DNA from: Rheinheimera sp.
GTDB lineage: Bacteria > Pseudomonadota > Gammaproteobacteria > Enterobacterales > Alteromonadaceae
Length of the DNA stretch: 63,795 bases
Direction of reading: 5' to 3'
Assembly: GCF_030824435.1 (NCBI RefSeq)
Contig: NZ_JAVBXS010000052.1
Coordinates: 1-63,795 of the forward strand
A program made the position numbers and the translations under genes. The notes beneath the pieces are model-generated. The model had not been told where the DNA came from, searched no databases, and saw nothing but the letters and a program-made list of their open reading frames with translations. The first letter of the stretch is position 1. Each line of letters starts with the position of its first letter. Below are positions 19,065 to 26,722 of this stretch, one piece after another.

Positions 19065-20261
19065 TTATTCTTTGTTTTCGTCTTTTTTCTTCTCGTCTGA
19101 TTCCAGATCCGTCACAGTCACAGCACCTGCCTGATTGGCACGGCGCAGTTGTAACTCTTTAATTTTTAACGCCTGATCCGGTGCAAAGCGGCCATAAGTA
19201 ACAGAGCGGCTGGCCAGAGTGTCAGCCATTAAACCAATATTGGCCACTTCATTGTTGTCTGGTCCTCTATCCGGCCCCTGGGCAAAAGCATCCAATAACG
19301 CAGCTGAGTTATTGGCAGCACCACCACCAAAATTACGGGTGGTACCGTAAATATCGGTAATGCTCCAGTCTTCAATATTGGCGGTCAGTTCAGCCGTTTG
19401 TTCCAACGCTGCTTTGTCGTCTTCGTGCAGATATTCCAGCAAATGGTTTTTTAAATCCTGATGAAAATTCGGGAAATAACTGGCATTACGCTGATAAAAA
19501 CCAGCCACCCTGAACCCATCTTTCCCAACAGGATAAGTACCACGGTTGGAGTTGATAAATTCATTGGCGTTCATATTTAACATACGCGACACATTGGCTG
19601 CGGTATAAGCGCGGGCACGAATGCTGGGGCTACCAATATAACCCTGATACAGGCCATAGATGATCTGTGGTTGATCAGGAAATTTTTTCTGCAGAATTTC
19701 AAACTGAATATCATTTAAACTCAGCTCAACACCGGCAACTTTCAATAACTTCCGCTGTAATAAACCGTCTTCGCCCACAACAAAATCTTGCAGATTTTTA
19801 CGTGGATACACTTGAATAATTTCGTCTATCACTGTGATGTTATACAGGTTCAGCCAATAGGCCAGTTGCTCTTTGTTGGAAAAATCTGACAGCTGGGCTT
19901 CGGACGGCAGGTTCTGCAAACTGTTGCGGATATTGCTGACAATCTGCCGCATTTGGGCGTTATTTTTATACTCTTCAAACGAAAATCTGTTACCGGACGC
20001 TGCGGTTAACGTATTGCTGTTGTTTTTCATCCGGGTGCCCGTTGCCGCCGAGCTGGCCGTAGCTTTTTTCCGGCTTGGTAAACCACTGGATAACACTGAA
20101 GCCTGCAGCACAGCGTCTAAATCATCATAATTAATGCTAAAAGTTGAATCTGCCGTTTCTGCAAAAAAGGACTCTGGCAAAGGGGCTGTCTGCGCCCAGA
20201 CCGGTGTTGCCAACAAGGCACTGAAGCCAACGGCAATCAGCGTTTTGGTGAACTTGTGCAT
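19065..20261 (-). CDS. Exported DUF547 protein, copy B
   Basis: A 398-residue paralogue of copy A. The signal peptide ends near TPVWA-QTAPLP. The DUF547 core has the same landmarks (NLYNITVIDEIIQVYP, YQGYIGSPSIRARAY, FINSNRGTYP), and the tail is again DEKKKDENKE. Differences cluster in the signal peptide, at residues 65-80 and near 330-360, so the two copies are a recent duplication whose exposed segments have drifted. A terminator follows it, so it is probably monocistronic. Function unknown. Confidence 0.85.
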   Translation of the reverse strand: MHKFTKTLIAVGFSALLATPVWAQTAPLPESFFAETADSTFSINYDDLDAVLQASVLSSGLPSRKKATASSAATGTRMKNNSNTLTAASGNRFSFEEYKNNAQMRQIVSNIRNSLQNLPSEAQLSDFSNKEQLAYWLNLYNITVIDEIIQVYPRKNLQDFVVGEDGLLQRKLLKVAGVELSLNDIQFEILQKKFPDQPQIIYGLYQGYIGSPSIRARAYTAANVSRMLNMNANEFINSNRGTYPVGKDGFRVAGFYQRNASYFPNFHQDLKNHLLEYLHEDDKAALEQTAELTANIEDWSITDIYGTTRNFGGGAANNSAALLDAFAQGPDRGPDNNEVANIGLMADTLASRSVTYGRFAPDQALKIKELQLRRANQAGAVTVTDLESDEKKKDENKE

Positions 20262-20437
20262 AAAAAGTCTCCCCGTATTTTCTGGTGTTTGATCATCTTG
20301 TATACGGCGACCTCAACACTGCCGTTTATACTTTCCCGCCAGACTCCCCGACAGTGGGCACTTTTGCCCCCGTCAGGTTGTTAACTGTACCAACAACAGA
20401 AAATATCAACAGCAGCACAGCATCGCAAGTGCTGTTG

Positions 20438-21595
20438 TTATTTCCGGGTTTTGTTGTCTGTTTCTGCATTGGTTTTTTGTTGTGTTTCAGGCAAATCTGT
20501 CACTGTGACATTTCCACCCTCTTTTAAACGTCGCAAATTCAGCTGTTGCAGCTGTTTAATTTGCGCTGGCGACAGATGGCTGACTGCACGCTGCGAGCCG
20601 GCAATTTCAATAGTACTTGCTGCAGAATCTAACAAAGCCGCATCCGAAGTTGCAGCGCCACCACCGGCCTGCCGCAGCGTGCCATATAAATCCGTCACCG
20701 AATAATCGGTAATATCGGCTTTGAGTTCAGTCGCCTGCTGCAGTTGTTCTTTTTCTGTTGCCGGTAAAAAAGCCGCAAGATGCGCCGTTAAATCAGCCTG
20801 AAAATCCGGAAAATAAGACGCTGAACGCTGATAAAAACCCGACACCCTGAAACTGCCGCCAATACCCGGATAAGTACCTCGGTTCGACTGAATAAACTCA
20901 GTCGCCTGTTGTTGCAATAAGGCCTGCACATTGGCACCGGTATAAGCACGGCTGCTGATACTGGGGCTGCCAATATATCCCTGATACAAACCGTACAACA
21001 GTTTTGGCTCCAGACCAAACTGGGCCGGCAGCACTTTAAACTGAATGTCATCAAGGCTGAGCTTGATACCGCTAATAGTTAACAATGGCTGCTGTAACAG
21101 GCCATCTTCTGCCAGCATCAGTTGTTGCAGGTTACGTTGTGGGTAACGCTGGATCAGTTCATCCAGTACAGTGATATTGTATAAATTCAGCCAGTAGGCC
21201 AGTTGTTCATCTTTGGTCAGTTCATTCAGGGCTATTTCGTCCGGAATGGCACTGAGTTCAGCACGGATACGCTTTACCAACTGACGCATTTTTTCGTTAT
21301 GACGAAATCCTTCATACTGAAACCGTGCAGCACTCATATGAGTCAGAACGTTGCGCTGATTTCTGATCCTGCTATTGACTCCTGGCTCATCAGCGGCAGC
21401 AAAATCGCGGTTGGCAGGGCCAGCCGGTAATACTGCTGCACGCAACAATGCATCCAGATCGTCATAGCTGATTTGTATTTTTGATTCTGCAGTTGCACCG
21501 ATAAAACTGGCTGGTAAAGGGCTTGCGGCAACAGGTGCCTGCATCCATAACAATAAGCCAAGTACCAGAGTGCCGCTGATTTTGTGGTGTTCCAT
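20438..21595 (-). CDS. Exported DUF547 protein, copy C
   Basis: The start at 21595 follows AGGAG and begins MEHHKISGTLVLGLLLWMQ, a signal peptide; the open frame extends 21 codons further without signal-like sequence. The 385-residue product has the same layout as copies A and B (AYWLNLYNITVLDELIQRYP, GLYQGYIGSPSISSRAY, FIQSNRGTYP) but is clearly more divergent, so it is the older branch of the triplet. The C-terminal conserved LNLRRLKEGGNVTVTDL is shared with A and B. Confidence 0.85.
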   Translation of the reverse strand: MEHHKISGTLVLGLLLWMQAPVAASPLPASFIGATAESKIQISYDDLDALLRAAVLPAGPANRDFAAADEPGVNSRIRNQRNVLTHMSAARFQYEGFRHNEKMRQLVKRIRAELSAIPDEIALNELTKDEQLAYWLNLYNITVLDELIQRYPQRNLQQLMLAEDGLLQQPLLTISGIKLSLDDIQFKVLPAQFGLEPKLLYGLYQGYIGSPSISSRAYTGANVQALLQQQATEFIQSNRGTYPGIGGSFRVSGFYQRSASYFPDFQADLTAHLAAFLPATEKEQLQQATELKADITDYSVTDLYGTLRQAGGGAATSDAALLDSAASTIEIAGSQRAVSHLSPAQIKQLQQLNLRRLKEGGNVTVTDLPETQQKTNAETDNKTRK

Positions 21596-21876
21596 ACCTT
21601 CTCCTGAAATATCTGTGATCCATGCCTGCCATCCCATAGCCCGGGTGAGGCCCGCCAAAACACCAACATATTGTTATGAAAACGTAAAGTCAACCCAAAG
21701 TCTGGCAACAAAGTTAAAACGAATATCTTCTTTTCTGATAAACAACAGCAAGTTAGAACAGCAGCACTGCAACTGATCATTGGCTTTTGGCAGAAAGATA
21801 GGTACCTTAAAGTTTATCCAACCCACAAGATGCCTGCGCCTGCTAACAGGTCATTGCAGCACCGGAGATATTCATC

Positions 21877-23172
21877 ATGCGTTTTTGCCTGCCATTTGTG
21901 TTGACCCTTTGTGCTTTTCACAGCCAGCTTGCGCTGGCCACAGATGTAAAACCTGCGCTGGAACGCGAAATTACCACAGTGATGCCCAAGGTCATTGCCT
22001 GGCGCCGCGACTTACACCAGCACCCTGAGCTGTCTAACCGCGAGTTTCGCACCAGTAAAATGGTGGCAGGCGAGCTGAAAAAGCTGGGTCTTGAGGTGCA
22101 AACCGGCATCGCCCATACCGGTGTGGTTGCTGTGCTCAAAGGCGGCAAACCAGGGCCAGTGGTGGCGCTGCGAGCCGATATGGACGCGCTGCCTGTGACA
22201 GAGCAGGTGGATTTACCTTTTGCTTCCAAAGCCAAAGCCGAATTTAATGGCCAGCAGGTGGGCGTGATGCATGCCTGTGGCCATGATGCCCATGTGGCTA
22301 TGTTATTGGGCGCGGCTACTGCGCTGACATCTTTGCAAAAAGAGCTCAAAGGCACTGTGATCTTTATTTTTCAGCCTGCTGAAGAAGGGGCGCCGGCCGG
22401 TGAAGAAGGTGGTGCTGCTTTAATGCTGAAACAAGGGTTATTCAGCAAACTCAAACCCGATGCCATTTTTGGCGTCCATGTCTGGCCTGGGCCAAGTGGC
22501 CAGCTGCAGGTGAAAGAAGAAGGCATTATGGCGGCTGCTGACAGCTTTGAAATTAAAGTCAAAGGCGTGCAGGTGCATGGCTCCAGCCCCTGGCGCGGAG
22601 TGGACCCTGTTGCAGTGACGGGTCAACTTATTACCGCCCTGCACCAAATTCCGGCGCGCCAGCTCGATGTCACCAAAGCGCCTGCGGTCATGTCGATAGG
22701 TCAGGTACATGGTGGTGTGCGCTGGAATATTATTCCGGACGAAGTCACGCTGGGCGGCACGGTCCGCACCTTTGACCCGCAGATGCGCGAGCAACTGCTG
22801 AGCAAAATGAAACACACAGCAGAACACGTAGCTGCCGCCAGCGGCGCGACTGCTGAATTTTCACAACATGGTTTTGCAGCTGTGACCTGGAATGATGTCA
22901 AACTGACCCAATGGGCTATGCCAAGCTTAGAATGGGCTGGGCGCGACGCTGGTGTGGCGCCGATTAAACCTATTACTGCTTCGGAAGATTTTTCCTTTTA
23001 TCAGCAGCAGGTGCCGGGGGTGTTTTTCTTTTTAGGTATTGCCGAACCCGGTGTCAGTGTTGAAAAAACCGCGCCTAACCATTCACCCTTTTTTAAAATT
23101 CATGAACCAGCCATGGAAAATGGTGTGCGCGCGCTGACAGCTTTAGCCGTTGATTTTCTGCAAAAAACCTAA
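21877..23172 (+). CDS. Exported M20-family amidohydrolase
   Basis: A 431-residue metallo-amidohydrolase with a signal peptide (about 1-21, ending QLALA), so it acts in the periplasm or outside. Family motifs are WRRDLHQHPELSNREF, MHACGHDAHVAMLLGAA (metal-binding Cys/His/Asp) and the EEGAPAGEEGG glutamate loop, with a dimerisation domain in the middle and a late SEDFSFY metal-ligand segment. Relatives remove acyl groups from amino acids (hippurate or indole-acetyl-amino-acid hydrolase types). The substrate cannot be told from sequence. It is monocistronic with a strong terminator. Confidence 0.9.
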   Translation: MRFCLPFVLTLCAFHSQLALATDVKPALEREITTVMPKVIAWRRDLHQHPELSNREFRTSKMVAGELKKLGLEVQTGIAHTGVVAVLKGGKPGPVVALRADMDALPVTEQVDLPFASKAKAEFNGQQVGVMHACGHDAHVAMLLGAATALTSLQKELKGTVIFIFQPAEEGAPAGEEGGAALMLKQGLFSKLKPDAIFGVHVWPGPSGQLQVKEEGIMAAADSFEIKVKGVQVHGSSPWRGVDPVAVTGQLITALHQIPARQLDVTKAPAVMSIGQVHGGVRWNIIPDEVTLGGTVRTFDPQMREQLLSKMKHTAEHVAAASGATAEFSQHGFAAVTWNDVKLTQWAMPSLEWAGRDAGVAPIKPITASEDFSFYQQQVPGVFFFLGIAEPGVSVEKTAPNHSPFFKIHEPAMENGVRALTALAVDFLQKT

Positions 23173-23196
23173 TAAGCCCCAGCTGTGTTTGTAGCT

Positions 23197-23224
23197 AAAC
23201 GCGGCTTATTGCCGCGTTTTTTTA
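23197..23224 (+). terminator. Rho-independent terminator after the M20 hydrolase
   Basis: AAACGCGGC pairs with GCCGCGTTT around a TTATT loop, followed by TTTTTT. Confidence 0.9.
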
Positions 23225-23433
23225 TGCCACTCTCCCGTGTTTTACCACTGCTCATGTCATGTAGAAGCACCACTTTTGTTGATGGTGGCCGCAACAACCA
23301 CAGACAACAGCACTGTTAAGCTGAGCTTCAACTGCGTCTGCTATGCTGTAAAAGTTCCGACAATAGTGACAACCGCCAACCGGAAGACAGGGCTTGTCAC
23401 TTAGATGCGACTCTCACAACAAGGACTTTTGTT

Positions 23434-24204
23434 ATGGTGCGCCTGTTGCTTATTAGCCTGTTATTTTGTCTTGCGCTTGGCGCCACCTCAGCTCAGGCGG
23501 CCAAGCCTGTGCTTGTGGTCGGCATTGGCTTTAGCGACCAGGTTAATATCAGCCGTAAAGGCAACAATTATCATCTGGATGTACTGCTGAGTTATCGCTT
23601 ATTTACCGAATTGGGTTATCAGGTGAAATTTATTGTGGCGCCTTACGCAAAACTCACCCAGCTGCTGCAACAAGGCCAGATTGATGTCGCAACCCGTCAG
23701 TCGGGACAGCCGGCGCCTGCGTTGTTTTATAGTTCAGTGTACCTGCGGGTGCATAATCTGGTTTTTGCCCGCAACGACTTTGCCGGCAACATCCAGCGCA
23801 TCAGCGATTTGCAGTTTTATCCGCTGGTTGGTTTTCAAAATGCCAGCCATGTACTTGGTCAGGAATTTGCTAAAGTCAGCCGTCAGGCGCCTTCTTACCG
23901 TGAAGTATTTGACCATATTCAGGCGGTGCAGTTGCTGCTCAAAGGTCGCACTGAACTTTTGGTACTGAATAAAAAAACCTTTTACCGCCGCCTTGCCGAG
24001 CTGCAACAACCGGCATCGCTGGTGCGTAGTTTTGATGTGTTACCTCAGGTGGAATACCAGCTGGCATTTTCCCGGGCGTCACTCAAAGACAAGGCCGAGC
24101 CGCTGTTGCTGAAATATCTGCAACAGGGTGCTATCGAAAATATTGAACAGGAAGCCGCCAAAGTGCCGCAGCAGGTGGAAAAACTGCTGCGTAAACATCG
24201 TTAA
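23434..24204 (+). CDS. Periplasmic solute-binding protein, family 3-like, without transporter genes
   Basis: A 256-residue exported protein (signal peptide about 1-22, ending AQA) after an AAGGA site. The mature part resembles amino-acid-type solute-binding proteins: LLSYRLFTELGYQVKFIVAPYAKLTQLLQQGQIDVATR is the typical first-lobe segment. No permease or ATPase is nearby. Such orphan binding proteins are common in this group and may serve sensing. It is convergent with phoR, with only 13 bases between stops. Confidence 0.75.
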   Translation: MVRLLLISLLFCLALGATSAQAAKPVLVVGIGFSDQVNISRKGNNYHLDVLLSYRLFTELGYQVKFIVAPYAKLTQLLQQGQIDVATRQSGQPAPALFYSSVYLRVHNLVFARNDFAGNIQRISDLQFYPLVGFQNASHVLGQEFAKVSRQAPSYREVFDHIQAVQLLLKGRTELLVLNKKTFYRRLAELQQPASLVRSFDVLPQVEYQLAFSRASLKDKAEPLLLKYLQQGAIENIEQEAAKVPQQVEKLLRKHR

Positions 24205-24217
24205 CTGCACTTGGGCG

Positions 24218-25549
24218 TTATGACTTGCGGGCCGTTTTGGCTTGCTGCCGTGCAGGCAACACCAGCTCAGGTGGCAAAGCAAAAGAAAAACTACTGCCCC
24301 TTTTGGGTTCACTAAAAATCATCAGCCTGCTGTGATGACGGGACAATACATGCTTCACAATAGCCAGGCCTAAACCTGTGCCGCCGGTACTGCGGGTGCG
24401 GGCTTCATCCACCCGGTAAAACCTTTCTGTCAAACGTTTGACATGGTGAGCCGCTATGCCCTCGCCATTGTCAGTCACGCTAAACAAAGCTTTTTGATGT
24501 TCGCGCTGCCAGCTCACTTCAATCTTGCCGCCATCCGGGGTGTATTTAATGGCATTGGTAATTAAATTGGAAAAGGCACTACGCAGCTCTTCAGTGATGC
24601 CAGTCACTCGCAGATTGGGGTCAATCTGAAACAACAACTGATGTTGTTTTTCCCGGTTTAAACTGTGCGCTTCCTGCTCTAATAAAGTCAGCATGGCAGG
24701 CACATCCACCACTTCATCAAAATGGACTTTGGCAGCGGCTTCAATCCGCGACAAGGTCAGCAGCTGTTGCACCAAAGCGTCCATCCTTTTGGTCTGATCC
24801 AACATCACACCATGGGCCTTTTGCCAGACGTTGTTGGCAGGCATATGGTCGGCGTCCATCATTTCCAGATAACCCTGCAATACCGTCAACGGTGTACGTA
24901 GTTCGTGTGACACATTGGCGACAAAGTCTTTGCGAATTTGCTCCAGCTGTTTGAGCTGGGTAATATCGCGGATGATCAGCAGCTGCTGTTTTTCGCCATA
25001 CTGCAACATGCGGTACTCCAGCGTCACTTCTTCGGTCAGAGGTGACACCAGCTCCAGCGCATTATCAAATTGTTTTTGTTGCAAAAACTGCTGAAATTCC
25101 GGATTACGAATCAGGTTATCAATACGCTGGCGTTCATCCATAGGCCAGCGTAAACCCGCCAGCTGTTGCGCCAGTTTGTTACACCAGACAATGGTCCAGT
25201 CGTTGCTGAGCACCACTATCGCATCAGGTAAAGCTTCAGCACCATCGCGGAATCTGCGCACTAGAGCGCGTAATTCTTTGTTTTTCTTACGGGATTTACG
25301 TTGGCGATAATAAATGCCATCAAACACCTGTTGCCAGCTGCCATCGCCGGCCGGCGGTGACAACTTTCTATCACGCCACAGCCACTTATCCAGTAAAAAC
25401 AAATGCTTGTAATGCCAGCCAATAATGCCAACACACAAAACCAATAAAAATTCTGTAGCCAGATCAAATAACCAGCCGAACAATAAAGCGCCGGCGGCCA
25501 GACCTAGAAGCCGCAGCGTTATAGTGCGTTTGGAGAGCAATAATCGCAT
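24218..25549 (-). CDS. phoR: PhoR, phosphate-regulon sensor histidine kinase
   Basis: PhoR phosphorylates PhoB when phosphate is scarce. The 443-residue protein has two N-terminal membrane segments (about 12-28 and 33-50), a basic linker, a PAS domain (about 100-195), a HisKA domain with the phosphorylated histidine in FVANVSHELRTPLTVLQGY (about residue 215), and a HATPase_c domain with ITNAIKYTPDGG, DNGEGI and GTGLGLAIVKHV. It lacks a large periplasmic sensor, as expected for a kinase that senses through PhoU and Pst. It follows phoB after 72 bases containing a terminator-like hairpin. Confidence 0.97.
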   Translation of the reverse strand: MRLLLSKRTITLRLLGLAAGALLFGWLFDLATEFLLVLCVGIIGWHYKHLFLLDKWLWRDRKLSPPAGDGSWQQVFDGIYYRQRKSRKKNKELRALVRRFRDGAEALPDAIVVLSNDWTIVWCNKLAQQLAGLRWPMDERQRIDNLIRNPEFQQFLQQKQFDNALELVSPLTEEVTLEYRMLQYGEKQQLLIIRDITQLKQLEQIRKDFVANVSHELRTPLTVLQGYLEMMDADHMPANNVWQKAHGVMLDQTKRMDALVQQLLTLSRIEAAAKVHFDEVVDVPAMLTLLEQEAHSLNREKQHQLLFQIDPNLRVTGITEELRSAFSNLITNAIKYTPDGGKIEVSWQREHQKALFSVTDNGEGIAAHHVKRLTERFYRVDEARTRSTGGTGLGLAIVKHVLSRHHSRLMIFSEPKRGSSFSFALPPELVLPARQQAKTARKS

Positions 25550-25566
25550 AACACCTGCTTTGGAAG

Positions 25567-25589
25567 AAAAAAGCCCGCAGTACCGGGCT
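25567..25589 (-). terminator. Intercistronic terminator or attenuator between phoB and phoR
   Basis: On the minus strand AGCCCG pairs with CGGGCT around a six-base loop and runs directly into TTTTTT, 18 bases before the phoR start. It has the full form of an intrinsic terminator inside an operon that is normally co-transcribed. Confidence 0.75.
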
Positions 25590-25621
25590 TATCGGCAGCC
25601 GCGCTGCCGGCAACAGCGACC

Positions 25622-26308
25622 TTACTTTACCGAAAAACGGTAGCCAGAGCCACGAACTGTTTGCACTAATCTGTCGTGCCCTGCCACCGAAATGGCTTTA
25701 CGCAAACGGCGGATATGTACGTCCACAGTACGGTCTTCGACATACACATTGGTGCCCCAGACATGGTCCAACAGCTGTTCACGGCTGTACACCCGCTCCG
25801 GATGCGTCATAAAAAAGTGGAGTAAACGAAATTCAGTTGGGCCCATTTCCAGCGGATTTTCCGCCGCCATCACCCGGTGTGACACCGGATCCAGCTTCAG
25901 GCCCTGCACTTCAATCACTTCATCCAGGCTGGTTGGCGCCACACGGCGGATCACCGCTTTAATACGTGCCATCAGCTCTTTGGGTGAAAATGGCTTAGTG
26001 ACATAATCGTCAGCGCCTACTTCCAGTCCACGCACCTTGTCTTCTTCTTCACCACGGGCGGTGATCATAATGATAGGAATGGCACGGGTTAACTCGTGTT
26101 GTTTCATCTTTTTTGCGATCTGAATACCACTGCCCCCCGGTAACATCCAGTCCAGCAACACTAAATCCGGATAAGGTTCTACCAGCTGATTCATGGCTGC
26201 GTCAAAGTCACCGGCCGTACTGGCCTGATAACCATTTTGCTCCAGCACAAAACACAGCATATCGCGGATTGGTGCTTCATCTTCCACAATCAAAATTCTT
26301 CTCGACAT
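25622..26308 (-). CDS. phoB: PhoB, phosphate-regulon response regulator
   Basis: PhoB binds Pho boxes and activates phosphate-starvation genes. The 228-residue protein has a receiver domain (phospho-acceptor Asp53 in [10 protein letters not shown], acidic pocket VEDE, Lys in YVTKPFSP) and an OmpR-type winged helix ([31 protein letters not shown] and [12 protein letters not shown]). The recognition-helix region is that of PhoB. A Pho box in its own promoter indicates autoregulation. Confidence 0.98.
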   Translation of the reverse strand: MSRRILIVEDEAPIRDMLCFVLEQNGYQASTAGDFDAAMNQLVEPYPDLVLLDWMLPGGSGIQIAKKMKQHELTRAIPIIMITARGEEEDKVRGLEVGADDYVTKPFSPKELMARIKAVIRRVAPTSLDEVIEVQGLKLDPVSHRVMAAENPLEMGPTEFRLLHFFMTHPERVYSREQLLDHVWGTNVYVEDRTVDVHIRRLRKAISVAGHDRLVQTVRGSGYRFSVK

Positions 26309-26343
26309 AACCTGTCACCCACCTGTCCTGTTGTATTGGACTT

Positions 26344-26377
26344 AGTATCTGCTGCCATTATGACAATTTTATGAAAC
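26344..26377 (-). promoter_or_regulatory. Pho box and -10 of phoB
   Basis: The minus strand at 26377-26359 reads GTTTCATAAAATTGTCATA, about 16 of 19 matches to the PhoB consensus. A 9-bp spacer leads to GATACT (26349-26344) as a -10. This fits autoregulation of phoBR. Confidence 0.8.
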
Positions 26378-26530
26378 AAAAGGCGGCTTTTTCCAAAACG
26401 GCGTCTTTTGTGAAATAAATGTCATGCATCTTAGCCGCCTGATCTGCCCCTTTTTTGCATTTTACAAGCCAGCCAAAGCTGATGGCGCTTTATTCTTCCC
26501 TGAAAAAGCACCAACAAACGCACCAGCGAC

Positions 26531-26549
26531 TGTGACAGTTTTATGAAGT
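26531..26549 (-). promoter_or_regulatory. Second Pho-box-like site in the phoB/lipoprotein intergenic region
   Basis: The minus strand reads ACTTCATAAAACTGTCACA, about 16 of 19 consensus matches, with a perfect downstream repeat. No -10 is found at the 9-bp spacing, so it may be an auxiliary PhoB site rather than a promoter. Confidence 0.55.
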
Positions 26550-26599
26550 TTTTTCTGCCAAATTGCCGCCAGCCCTTGGTTTTTGTTGCTGTTGTGTCG

Positions 26600-26640
26600 C
26601 TGTCATCTGCCTGTCGATTTTCTGTCATAAAAAAGTCACG
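26600..26640 (+). promoter_or_regulatory. Tandem Pho boxes upstream of the beta-helix lipoprotein
   Basis: Four 7-mers start exactly 11 bp apart on the plus strand: CTGTCAT (26600), CTGTCGA (26611), CTGTCAT (26622) and AAGTCAC (26633). The last pair, with the AAAA spacer, matches the full PhoB box at about 16 of 19 bases. Only a weak -10 (TACCTT at 26650) is visible at 9 bp. The array points at the gene starting at 26723. Confidence 0.75.
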
Positions 26641-26722
26641 GCCATCTTTTACCTTCAGCTCAGTTTTTTAATAGCTGATTTTAGTTCCTTGAGTTTTAAA
26701 CCCTGGCCCGATGGAGAATATG

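Noticed and set aside
20285-20437. Promoter or small gene between DUF547 copies B and C
   Set aside because: The short frame over this stretch runs into the end of copy C and has no start signals; no clear promoter hexamers were found.
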